Shown in pieces: positions 1-10,381 of a stretch of 29,922 nt of DNA. The notes beneath the pieces are model-generated. The model was given only the letters and a program-made list of their open reading frames with translations. It made no database searches and was not told where the DNA came from. Location of the stretch: the NCBI GenBank assembly GCA_003254885.1, contig QANT01001599.1:1-29922 (forward strand), in the 5' to 3' direction. Source of the DNA: Purshia tridentata (Eukaryota > Streptophyta > Magnoliopsida > Rosales > Rosaceae). Both the position numbers and the translations under genes were made by a program. How positions within the stretch are numbered: the stretch's first letter is position 1; each line of letters starts with the position of its first letter.

Positions 1-1900
1 CTATAAAAAAAAAAATAGAATAGGACAACATGTAATAAAAGGAACCCAAGTTTTATCTTCTCTTGTACTCTGGTAGAAACACATATGAGAAAAACCAACC
101 AAATTACACTTCTTTTGAAAAAAAGAAAAAGAAAAAAAGCATTAATAATGAATCATATGCAATCAGGTATTGATATAATACAGACCAATATTTTTTGAAC
201 ATCAAAACTAGCTCTTAAATTAAGTACTAGAAATATGTATATTTAAATCAATAAAATATGCAGTTTGATTGATATTTAATACTAGAGATTATTATATTCT
301 AATTAACCATATATGTGTATTTTATGTATCTATGGTATATGATATTATCTTCTTACCTACAGGACACCCATGGTGTCATATTTCTCTTATTTTTGTCTAG
401 TAGTTACCTTATAGAAACAAATATAAATTGCACTCGCAAATTTGTCCAATAGCCCAAGCATGCACTAAATGAAGCATTATCACTACGCACATAAATAAAA
501 ATTCATATATTCGTACACTGCAAGTCTGCAACTCATATTGTGGGCCAAGATGTAATCAAACTGTAGGACCTTCATAGTCCATGATGCAGTGCATGAAATT
601 AAAATTAGAGTGTCGTTATCGCTGTTCATAGTCACTTAATTTAGTGACTGAAGTGAAAATATTTTGCAACATATAATAATTATTTTTAAAAAAATTGAAG
701 ATTTACTTTTTTTGCACGGAAAAGAACATTACACCGACAACGAAAAAAATATAATGATGTTTCTCCATGCAAAAAGGGTTAATTTTCTAATTTCGAAAAA
801 AGAAGAAGGGCTTTTTGTTGTGGGTTATTTCATGAAAAGAAAAGGCTTGAAATGAAGCATATAAAAGAGCTCCTACAGGCTACAAGCCTACAAGTAGATC
901 TAAGAACTCATCCCCTTCAAAACAGCTCTAATTTAAAAACAAATATAAAATAATTTCCCTTGCTGACAAGACATCACAACTACCAAAACGAACATAAAAC
1001 TCAACCCCCACAAGAAAAGAAATTAAAAAAAATTCAAGACTTGAAAATTAGCTTTCTGAAGCCATGGAAAGACTGAATTGGAGTATTGGACCCAGAAAAA
1101 ACATGGAAAAATGAAAAAAACAAAAAATAGATAAATAAATAAATAAGCAAAAGAACCCCATTTAAAAATTGGACCCAAAAAAAGCAAATATAGAGTCTCT
1201 CTCGTTCAAAGTCCCTGAGGCTTTTCATTTATAAGTTGCATCAAGAAAAGTGATTATGACACACGTTCTGAAATTTCAACATCTTTCTTCCCTTACGTTC
1301 ACAGCAACCGACAGAATACAAATTCGTACTAAAATAAGTTTAAATAGTACACATATGGGGCTATCAATTCATTTTCTTTAATATAAATATATATATACAC
1401 ACCTATGTACGTACATATACATCAGATTTCCTCCCACTAAAAAATCTTATTATTCAAAACAAAGAAAAAAAAATGAAAATTATGCATATTCACAATCATA
1501 ATATATATGTGCGTATTCAAGTGCACATTAAAAGAAGTATTCGATGTATAAACTGTTGGTAGTTGAATTTTTTGTATATATAAATGAATATGGTCCGAAA
1601 ACAAAGTATCTAAATGTTGACGGGTCAAAAGAAATGTTGACAGGCAACATGAATATATGTAATGGTCCCGAAACCAACACCCATGACGTTTAACAGCAAC
1701 AAAACTGACATCAAAAGCTTCGTCATAATCCATGAAAAGCTTTCCATATCTGAATGTAAAACCAATTATAAAAACATTTCGCTTTTCAATCATAAATGGC
1801 AAAAATCGAGCGACTTTTCTTAAAAGATCTGAGGGCAAAAGAATTTGAAAGAATGCCGGCAAAGATCGATTTCAATTCATCCAAACAGCATTTGAATTTA
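1..1900. other. AT-rich region, likely intron or gene body of the leftward transcript
   Basis: No coding region can be supported here. The open frames are short, low-complexity and unlike any family I know. Read on the minus strand, this DNA lies downstream of the promoter and leader at 1.9-2.4 kb. It is T-rich with scattered purine blocks, which is compatible with a long first intron of that transcript. The coding exons would then lie beyond position 1. A short inverted repeat at about 869-893 is noted but too small to mean much. Confidence 0.4.
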
Positions 1901-1901
1901 C

Positions 1902-2300
1902 CTGAGAAACGTAGACTCCGGTTTTTTCCAATGAACCAAACAGGGACAAAGCGTTCTATAGACTGCCGAGTGAGAACGACGAGGTACTGGTGAGACCTGG
2001 AAACGAAATCAAGAGAGCGACATAAACAAGAGCATTGAGCGAAGAGATGAAAATCGGAACGGGAATTTTACGTGAAAAGGCGAAAAGAGAGAGATACAGA
2101 AAGAGAGAGAGAGACAGAGAGAGAGCGAGAGAGCGAGAGAGAAGGAGAGAGGCGAACGAAGAATGATGATCACCTCGGGAGAGAAAGTAGCTGGAAAAAC
2201 CCTAAAAATGGCGGAGGGGGGAAGAGGAGAGAGAGAGACGCAAAGATACGGAGTATATGTAACAGAAAAGAGAGAGAGAGAGAGAGAGGGAAGGAAGGAT
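1902..2300 (-). other. Putative 5' leader exon of a leftward gene (CDS not in view)
   Basis: Read on the minus strand, the sequence after the TATA box is a long CT-rich tract with short unique parts, typical of plant 5' untranslated leaders. It ends in a consensus splice donor (CAG followed by GTAAAT, junction at 1902/1901). An upstream AUG at 2035 opens an eight-codon frame ending at 2009 (MLLFMSLS). A second possible small intron uses a donor near 2175 (GAG/GTGATC) and an acceptor near 1997 (TTTCCAG). The 3' end of the exon is set by the donor; the 5' end is only estimated from the TATA position. No main reading frame can be joined to it inside the window, so the product is unknown. It could also be a non-coding or microRNA primary transcript. 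Confidence 0.5.
2082..2290. repeat. Imperfect (GA)n/(CT)n low-complexity tract
   Basis: Three GA-dinucleotide blocks (about 2082-2152, 2225-2238 and 2266-2288) are separated by unique sequence. An arginine/glutamate-rich open frame on the plus strand through this tract is a by-product of the repeat and not a gene. On the minus strand the tract is the CT-rich leader described above. Confidence 0.8.
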
Positions 2301-2320
2301 CTCTAAGGCGGAAGGTCTGG

Positions 2321-2330
2321 GTATTTATAG
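2321..2330 (-). promoter_or_regulatory. TATA box of the leftward transcript
   Basis: The minus strand reads CTATAAATAC, a near-perfect plant TATA box. It lies about 45 bp downstream of a CCAAT motif and directly upstream of a CT-rich leader. Spacing suggests transcription starts near 2295-2300. Confidence 0.6.
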
Positions 2331-2375
2331 CGTTTTTCGGAGCCCAACATATAAACAACAACAAATTAACAATAG

Positions 2376-2380
2376 CCAAT
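2376..2380 (+). promoter_or_regulatory. CCAAT box upstream of the leftward TATA box
   Basis: A CCAAT pentamer (ATTGG when read on the minus strand) sits 46-50 bp upstream of the TATA box, a usual place for an NF-Y site. NF-Y sites work in either orientation. A GACGACGACGTG stretch at 2401-2412 with an ACGT core lies just further upstream. Confidence 0.4.
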
Positions 2381-2679
2381 AGGGGAAGGTCTAGCTCGTA
2401 GACGACGACGTGTTTAACAAGGAAAACTTTATATTTATTTGGTTGTTGAATTAGGAAACACCACACCAAATAATTTACCATAATACTTTTGTTTTTCTTT
2501 AATTAACTAATTAATTAATCAATTGAATAATTAAACAATCAATAAAAACAGTCGGTTGAGCATATGTGTGTGATTCCTATTTGATTTGTTTGAACTTGGA
2601 AGGAGTGGGAAGGGGAACTCAATGTGTATGTGTGACTTTAGAGTATGCGAGATGGGGCATGGTTACGGGAAAACGTATA

Positions 2680-3300
2680 TAGGTGATGCAGCTCGCGACG
2701 TACTGAAATGTCGTTACTTATAAATGTATACGTCTAACATGGTTGCGTGTCGATCTAACCATCTGATGATCGGTCAAATTCATATATTTCTCACACGAGT
2801 CCCTTTTCATGCACACCGAGAATTTTATGGAGTAAATTTGTTGTTATTGATGGAGTGTGTTTGTACATATGCTATACATTTCACTTAAAGGTCCTCCCAA
2901 ATATGTGTGGTGCTAGGGTACGCAACCAAAATATTGTTATACTGTGTGAATGCATATGTGTGACATGGTTACATGTTGGTCTAACTGTCATGTGATCGGT
3001 AAGTTTGATAGATTTCGTCAACGAGTCTCTTTGCATACTGACAATCTCCTAGAATAAATTTATTATTTTGGTCGTGTGTATTATATAAATGTTATATATT
3101 TCACTTACAAGTCCTTTCCATATATGTATGACGTTAGAATAACAAATTAAATTGCATGTTGTTATTTGGAAACATGTACATGTCAATTTACCAGATATAA
3201 CTATATATGAATATATACGTACGACGTGATTATGTGTCAGTTCATTAGACAAGCGGCAAACTTGATAAATTTTGTCTATTGAATATATTTATGGACATCA
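2680..3300. repeat. Decayed tandem repeat, units of about 225-260 bp
   Basis: Three diverged units follow one another. Landmark phrases recur in the same order: 'acatggtt' at 2737 and 2963 and 'acgtgatt' at 3224, each followed by a 'gatcggt' or 'gcggcaaac' phrase, then 'gagtc', then a 'cacttaaaggtcc' or 'cacttacaagtcc' phrase. Spacings are about 226 and 261 bp. The third unit is partial. No coding potential is seen. A fourth copy lies at 5.8-6.0 kb. Confidence 0.65.
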
Positions 3301-3359
3301 CAGTTATGTGTTGAAACAAATTTTTTTTCTTAATCATACATGTGTACATTGTATATATA

Positions 3360-3557
3360 CAATGCTATACTTACCACATTTTTGTACTATAATTTTATAC
3401 CACTTTATGTGGCAACCTACATAAACTTCATATATTGGAAACTGAAAAACAAAAATAAAAATCCTAAAAGAAAATAAAAATCTTGTCCAATAAAATGATG
3501 ACATGTAAGATGATATAAAAAGTGTTGTATAAAAATATATTAAGAATTGTATTAGTG
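3360..3557. mobile_element. MITE family B, copy 1
   Basis: This roughly 198-bp element begins with a CAATGCTATACTTACCAC-like end and finishes with a diverged inverted copy of it. Both ends continue into a shared 'ATACCA' and 'ATCTTA' stretch, so the element folds on itself. It is a direct repeat of 8716-8901. No coding sequence is present, so it is a non-autonomous element. Target-site duplications are not clear, so the superfamily is left open. Confidence 0.6.
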
Positions 3558-4000
3558 ATATACCAAATTAACTTGAAATGAGTCTTAAATTCCTTTTGTA
3601 AAAACACATTATTTATACTTTAATTATTATGAAGAAAAACATGCACTAACACACACAACTTCTCAAATATACCACATTCAACCAACTTCTTTTCCTGAAT
3701 GCCAATCATTTTATTGCTCGCGGGCTACTGGTATTCCATTTTAATAATTGAATAAGTCTCTATTTTTTCATTTTTTTTCCTTTTCCTAGTAAGATTTCAG
3801 CACCTAAAAACTTTTCATTTTTGTCAGAAACATGCATTTATTTTTTAATGTAAAATATCCTTTATAAGTAATTCAATAATTTACTACCAAATTTACGTGC
3901 GACATATATGTCAATTGTGGTCATACATATCATCTACTATTCCTTTATTCCTTTATTTGCCTTTTCTTTCCCACTAAGTAAAAGAGCATACATTATCCAA

Positions 4001-4105
4001 AGACTCTGTGTTCTTCCTATAGTCGATCTTTTCATATTTTGGGCTTGGGCCCAATCATTTTAACGCCCACAGACTCTGTGTTCTTCCTATAGTCGATCTT
4101 TTCAT
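4001..4105. repeat. Perfect 35-bp direct repeat, 70-bp period
   Basis: The 35-bp block at 4001-4035 starting agactctgtg is repeated without a mismatch at 4071-4105. The 35 bp between the copies differ and include a GGGCTTGGGCCCAA phrase. The perfect match inside a decayed AT-rich background suggests a recent local duplication. Confidence 0.85.
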
Positions 4106-4305
4106 TATGCAATTTTTATTTTCCTTATTTTCTCAATCAAAATATATATTCTTAGAAAGAAAGAAAATATTGATATACATTTTATTTTATTTTATTCACT
4201 CTCTTTTTTTATTTTTATCTAGGATCGATAAGATAAGTCAAACTTAATATCTTTTAATATTGAGAATTGAAGTACCCCTAAATTGCAAGTTAGTTGATTC
4301 CCTGG

Positions 4306-4713
4306 TAGCATCTCCAACAAACTCTTTAAATGAAGAATTTTTCATTTTTTTAAAAAGAGAACATTATTTTGAACCTCAAGAGACACTTCAAAATAAATTT
4401 TCAACCTAGAACTCAATTTATTTCTCTTCAAATATTAATGACTATAAATTTTGGTTGTGATTCCTATAAAAAATCTTCATTCTTTATAGATTCCTATAAT
4501 AATAAATTTTAAATTGAAGTAAATAAAACTTTCTTTTATTTTGTTTGTCAACTTCAAAAATTATTGCATAGAAAAAACAAAAATAATTGAAGTGAGAAGA
4601 GTATCTTTTGCTGAACAAAAATTTCCAATAGTAAATTTGACCCTTTGAATTGCCACATAAGTTAGCAATCACAACTTGAAAAATAAATTTGCTAGAGTTT
4701 TTTAGAGATACTG
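4306..4713. mobile_element. MITE family A, copy 1
   Basis: The left end reads AGCATCTCCAACAAACT and the right end is a mutated inverse, AGTTTTTTAGAGATACT. The interior of about 370 bp is AT-rich and has no coding capacity. It aligns along its length to the reverse complement of 9867-10381. Shared interior phrases include 'aatgaagaatttttcat', 'aataataaattttaaattga' and 'gaacaaaaattt'. It is a non-autonomous element. Superfamily is not assigned because no convincing target-site duplication is seen. Confidence 0.65.
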
Positions 4714-5049
4714 TGACATTTTTTTTTAACACTCTCATGGTCTTCTTGAAAAATTAATCATATGCAAATATGAATCTTGAATCATATAAATTAAATTAAA
4801 GTTTCAATTCTAACTATAATAACATATGGAAACAAACATTCAATATCATGAATAATAAATTAAAGAAATTATATTTCACATATAATTACTAGGGGAAAGG
4901 GGTACGGTCGATGACTAAGAGCTACATATTATTCATTCGTTCAAGATGCAAAATTTATATCTCACGCTTCGCTATCATTGTCAAATTATTTCACATGATT
5001 GTCGGGGATAATTTCAATAATATTATTTAGTGATTAAAATCTTGAAAAA

Positions 5050-5300
5050 ATTTGGTGAAAAAAGTACACGTGTTGAGAGAAGGAGTTGGGAGAGTGTCAC
5101 TTCAGTAAGTGGCTGGCTTTTTCCTCCGGTGGGCGGCGTTGCACCGAAACCATTTGCGCCAAAAAGCTGACTCACTTTTTTTACAGCTGGAGGACCCGCA
5201 CGAAGCTCGTGCGAGGGTCACGTGGCCCACGGTCCGACCTGTCAAATTGCGTTGTTTGCTCAGACTGAGTCTATAACGAGTGGGACCCTCCACTAAATTG
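5050..5300. promoter_or_regulatory. GC-rich island with G-box and hairpin
   Basis: A sharply GC-rich block in an AT-rich setting. It contains a G-box, CACGTGGC, at 5219-5226 inside a near-palindrome (gggtCACGTGgccc). It also has a perfect 7-bp-stem inverted repeat at 5197-5213 (CGCACGA-AGC-TCGTGCG) and a short palindrome AGACTGAGTCT at 5262-5272. The two overlapping open frames on opposite strands look like by-products of GC content. A cis-regulatory or promoter-like role is inferred; no TATA box or adjacent gene was found. Confidence 0.4.
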
Positions 5301-8300
5301 CAAAGGTACTTTTTTTTTCTTTGTGCTTTTTACTTTTATAGGCAAAAAAACTGAAAATGGGAATATATATAATATATATTAAAGTGGAGGAGGGAAGGGG
5401 GCTGTGGGGGTAATATCGGGATTCTCATTTTTTGAGGTCCAATAGCGAAATGTGTTTTCTCGGCGATCACGATGGAATATTCTACAATTGTGTAATTGTA
5501 AATCAATTTTAATTCATTTATGGTTTCTATCTTATTTTAAAAATTTAAAAGAAAATAAATTATTAGAGAAAGAAGTTTCCACGAGAAGATAACGCCACTC
5601 TACTTTCCCCTACCAAAACTCTAGCATTTACCTATTGGGAAATCAAGTTTATGTCTTTGATCATATGTTGATTGAGTATTAGCCAAGCTTGTTTAGTTAA
5701 TTATAATTTATATCAAATGAATAGATAATAACTCAACTTATGCACTAATTATGTCATATATATTGTATTCACCTACATATGTTATAATACAAGCGATTTA
5801 GCTGACAACGTACTAAAATGTCGTTATTTGTAAATATATACATCTGACATAATTGTGTTTTGGTTTAACCGTAACGCAACCGATGAGATTGATAGATTTT
5901 GCTCACAAATTCCTTTTCATGCACACCGATAGTCTCCTATAATAAATTTATTTTATCGATCATATACTCTATATTTCATCCACAAGTACTTTCAATATAT
6001 GTGTGGTGCTAAAGTAACCAAAATCATGTATGAAGTAGACATTTGTTTTTTCTTCGGCAAATCAATATGGTAATTATGAATAGATCGGTAATGTTTTTCT
6101 TTGTCACATACTGAAATTGGAGGTTATAAATGTTTAAGGTTTTAGATTTTAGATGTCCAATCTTAAATCATAACAAAGTTCATTTGTTTTTTATGATGGA
6201 GAGATAGACAGACAGACTATTAAACCAATAATTAGTTGGACTGATTTCTCTACCTTTGGAAAGGCAAAGAATATATGGAGATGAATTAAAAAGTAAATAG
6301 CAAATGGGAGTGTGTTACATACATGATACATGTTGGATATTTGGGAGTATATTCTTTAATCAATGCTCAACTCAAAAAATTTAAAAATATTTTATATTTA
6401 TGCTTGTATGGCTAAGTACATGGTGCTGACAATGAGTTCCTCCAAGAACTTAACCTTTCAACATGTTGAGAAGGCAAGAGCCAAAAAGAATTGGGTGAGA
6501 TTTTCTTTTTTAAAAGATGTAACAAATTAGAAAACTATTGATCGAGTTGCTTTCAATGGTTTTTTCCTTTATATATAGCTCAAATGCGATCATCTAGAAT
6601 TTTTTTACCGGTGGAATTACAAAATTCGTCCATTAACTTAGGTCGTCTGTGGTGGATGAATCATATCAATACTAGAATATACCATGTATTTTGGAATTGA
6701 TTTGTGTCTAGATACAATGTAATGCTCTGAATTTGAAATGACTACATACAATGAATATATCATTAAACTTGTTTTCAATTATAAAAATACAAATTTGTGT
6801 ATTAGTAGTGTTACATTGGAGAAATTCAACTAGAAAAATTAACTACAATCTCTAGATTTCAAATTTCATATTGAATTCAAAGTCTTAATTAACTATATTA
6901 GGTATTAAATTTGTATTTTGAATGATATAATAATAAAAATTAAGTGTAACTATACAAAACTGAAGTATGAAAATCATCACCCTCCACTTTATTAAATTAA
7001 GAGCAATATAAGGAATCCCAATTTTATATTTCAAATTTGGGTTCAAATGATGTGTCAATGTGTCACTGATTCATTTATTTTATGACGAGCATTATTGTTA
7101 AATTAATATAAAATCGCCACCCTTTAAAGAAACTTTTTTGATTGTTCACTTTTGAAAATATTTGGTTCCATCCTTTGAAGGAAGAGCTCATCCAACCACA
7201 TCTCACAAAAAGGTGTCTTTTATTTATTTATTTTTATCTTTGCATTCCAAATAAATAAAAATTAATTCAAGACAAAAAGAATATTTTTTTGTAAAAGATA
7301 TAAGGTTAAAGCAAAATACATACATTCTAGAGAAAAAAAACACCCTCCAAAATTTTGTCTATGGCAGCCTAAGGATCCTCAAGGCTGTTGCAGGCTAATG
7401 ATTTAGTTTTCTTAGGTTTCAAGTCCCTTTATTATATATGTATGATTCTGATCCTAAATCTGCACTGTCGAACAAGTATTTTCGGGAATGAGGTAACATG
7501 TATATCACACCTAGGTGCGACTCAAGTCTTGCCCTTTTCCATTCAAGCCAAAAACATACTTGCGTTATGAAAAATTTCTCCTAATCTTGGAGATTCAGTC
7601 ATCACATCCCCAAAAAACAAAACAAGGTAAAACTTAGATCCGTAGGCTCACCCAAATTTTAAATTATTTCATTCTCTTTTTTAAGTCAAGAAAATTCACA
7701 TCGATGTAGGCAAGTTGTCCTCATTTTTCTCAAACCTTAATTCATCCAAAATATTTGGTTAGCACATCATTGTAAACGTGAACATTAATTATTTTATACT
7801 GCAATTCCATGTTATATACAACAGCCAGAACTTGTTTTGTTGCCATGGTTACAAGTTCAACAGCTGCAAGTCAAAGGCAACTAACAGAAGGAAACATAAA
7901 CATTCATAAAAAGCTTAAATATAAAAAAAAAAAAAAACCCATTTGCTTATTAATTAACTTCAGACAAACAATGCATTCTAGTGTGCATGCGAAAGTTAAG
8001 TTGAAGTCATGTCACTCACGTGAGTTACTTATTAAAAAGAAAATAAGTAAGTGAAGATTTTTAACTATAATGATAAAGAACATTGAACACACATTCACGA
8101 TTTATGTTTGACTTTTATCTTCCTCCTTTTTTGAAAAAATAAATAAATAAGAAAATAAAGATTTTTTCTTTTGACAAACAAAATAAAGAATAAAAATAAT
8201 TTGCATTGCTTTGAGTTATAAATGTCATTCTTCTCTCTCTCGATCAGACACAAATCTAGGTTTAGATCAAGAGATATGGATTCCTTAATTTTATTGTTTT

Positions 8301-8715
8301 TACTTGTGCCAATCCTAAATGTGTAATATAAATATAATGGTTTTAAATAGATAGATGTAAACTCACTCACACTCAAATAGTGTTAAGAATCTATTTCATC
8401 TTTTTCCCTTGAATAATAAATACATGACTATACTAAAAAGTATAGCAAAACCAAACAAATTTTCTATCAAAACCCCTCTATAATCCTCATTGTAGAACAT
8501 GACCTAAGAAGTTATGAGGCCTACTCCCATACCATACGATCAAAACTAGAGTAAGGCCCAACGAAGCCAATATACGAGCGCTCAGTGTTGGAAATCCAAA
8601 AAAAAAAAAAGAGTGGGCCGTCTGCAACGTACATATTCTATTTCTTCTTACTTTCGCCTTCAAAGTAGGTTGGATATCTACCATGAAGGTATAATTAGTT
8701 CAAATAAAAAAACAA
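5300..8715. other. Gene-free AT-rich region
   Basis: No gene can be supported. Short open frames (for example at 7388-7570, 7809-8054 and 8487-8684) lack recognisable motifs. Part of this may be decayed transposon DNA, but only the repeat copy at 5.8-6.03 kb could be tied to another sequence in the window. Confidence 0.55.
5800..6030. repeat. Detached copy of the 2.7-3.3 kb repeat
   Basis: The same ordered landmarks as in the array at 2680-3300 are present: a 'gtactaaaatgtcgtta' phrase, 'ttttcatgcacaccga', 'ataaatttatt', and 'atatgtgtggtgcta' near 5998. The copy is in the same orientation, about 3 kb away from the array. Confidence 0.6.
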
Positions 8716-8901
8716 CAATGCTACACTTACCACATTTTCATACCATAATTTTATACCATCTTATGTAGTAATCTACATGGCATTCATGCATTGGATATTA
8801 AAAAAATAAAAATAAAAACTCTAAAAATAAAGGAATACCCTATCCCGTACAATAATGATACGTAAGATGGTATAAAAATTATGGTAAGAATAGTATTATT
8901 G
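8716..8901. mobile_element. MITE family B, copy 2
   Basis: This roughly 186-bp element starts CAATGCTACACTTACCAC. Read from the other end it starts CAATAATACTATTCTTACCA and then shares 'TTTTTATACCATCTTA' with the left end. It matches 3360-3557 along its whole length in the same orientation. Its inverted ends are better preserved than those of copy 1. Confidence 0.65.
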
Positions 8902-9866
8902 ATAAAAAAAAGATTCCATCCGATTATATTTACGTTTATATGGTAGGTAAAATAATCATCCAAAAATAATTAATAGATAAGTAAAGTCATCATTTCAAGA
9001 ACACAAAACCACATGGATCTTCCTAAGCGAATAATCCATACTTCACCCTCCTTATATTTAGCTTCATATAGTATGTATAAAACCCCAAATCTAGGAAGAA
9101 GATCAACATGCAAGGAAAATCATCATAATCCATGAACTGTAATTTCTTTCAAGAATCCGGTTGGTAGTTAAAATTAGATGTGGTAATGTGTTTGAAAAAA
9201 TTTCTCAAAGAGACTATTGATTTCCTAAGGAGAAAAAGAGGAACAATGGAGTGTGTGGCAAGAGAATTTTTTTTAGCTAATTGATTGTACTTTATATAAT
9301 AATATTACGATCACATGCAATAATTTTTAATATCATGATCATACCTAATAATTTTTGTAATTACATAATTTATGTAGTTTTGTATAAAGTTATGGCTATG
9401 TCATTTTCATATTGACTAAAGAAAGAGAAGGTAGGTAAAGGTCGGAACTTCATGACTAAATTAGCTGTGCCAACCAAACATTCATGTGGTCACGTGTACC
9501 AATAACAGGTCAATTTACGTACACATGAAAAGTGTAAGCAAGATACTCCTGTATTGCAAATCTTAATTGGTTTAAGAAATTGTTAGCGAAACAAATATCC
9601 CAAAAACAAATTTTAAAAAATGAAAACCATTTAATTGCTTGCCATCCTTGTCAAATAAAAGCAGGGAAAGTGTCCACATTTGCACCAGAATTATTGGCAG
9701 GGAAAAGGACCAACTACGTACTTCAGTGTTTCAAATTTTCAATGGTTGAGCTAAGCTAACACAACATGTGCTACTGCTACCCTCTCTCTTTTTTTATTTT
9801 CTTTAATTAACTTGATATTTCTTTCTGCTAATTTTGCTACGTTAAATAGATTTATTCTAAATTCAA
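8902..9866. other. Gene-free AT-rich region
   Basis: Nothing recognisable apart from homopolymer and AT-rich runs. One ACGT-core motif (gtCACGTGtacc near 9489) is an isolated G-box without a neighbouring gene start. Confidence 0.5.
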
Positions 9867-10381
9867 ATATATTAATAGACTCTAGTAAATTCACTCTTTA
9901 AATTGTAATTTGCTGATCTATGTGTTAATTTAAAGAGTAAAATTTGCTACTTGAAATTTTTGTTCTCCAAGAAACTCTTCTACTTTAATTATTTTTATTT
10001 TTTCTATGCACTAATTATTTTCGCTTTTTAGAGTTGACAAACAAATAAAAATTTTGATTTATTCAATTTAAAATTTATTATTACAAGAGAGGGAATGAAG
10101 ATTTTATAGGAATTATTAAGAATATTTATTGTCATTAATATTTGAAGAGACGACAGAAGGTCCTGGATTAAATTTGAAGAGAGAAAAATTGGATTGAAAG
10201 TTGAAGATTCATTTTGAAGAGTTTAAAAAATGAAAAATTCTTCATTTGAAAAGTTTGTTACGACAGAAGGTCCTGGATTAAATTTGAAGAGAAAAAAATT
10301 GGATTGAAAGTTGAAGATTCATTTTGAAGAGTTTAAAAAAATGAAAAATTCTTCATTTGAAAAGTTTGTTGGAGATGCTCA
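9867..10381. mobile_element. MITE family A, copy 2, with internal duplication
   Basis: This copy is inverted relative to 4306-4713. Its right end, TTTGTTGGAGATGCTC at 10366-10381, is well preserved. Its left end near 9867-9885 is decayed. Without the extra 110 bp of the tandem duplication it would be about 405 bp, almost the same as copy 1 (408 bp). Confidence 0.65.
10150..10370. repeat. 110-bp tandem duplication inside MITE family A
   Basis: Two adjacent units, 10150-10259 and 10260-10370, both start ACGACAGAAGGTCCTGG and end AAAAGTTTGTT. They differ by one substitution (gagagaaaaa versus gagaaaaaaa) and one extra A. This region is single in the other copy of the element. Confidence 0.9.

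Larger units (their letters stand above)
2500..5050. other. Gene-free AT-rich region with repeats
   Basis: Apart from the repeats and elements listed separately, no coding signal, RNA gene or convincing promoter is seen. Open frames are all under 85 codons, AT-biased and in low-complexity DNA. Confidence 0.6.

Noticed and set aside
1437-1862. 141-codon frame on the minus strand, rich in Phe, His and Ile
   Set aside because: AT-driven composition, no motif, and it runs through the putative intron after the donor at 1902/1901.
2072-2401. 109-codon Arg/Glu-rich frame on the plus strand
   Set aside because: It is a direct translation of the GA-repeat tract; the other strand reads as a CT-rich leader.
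7388-7570. 60-codon frame possibly from a retroelement
   Set aside because: No reverse transcriptase, integrase or gag motif could be identified.
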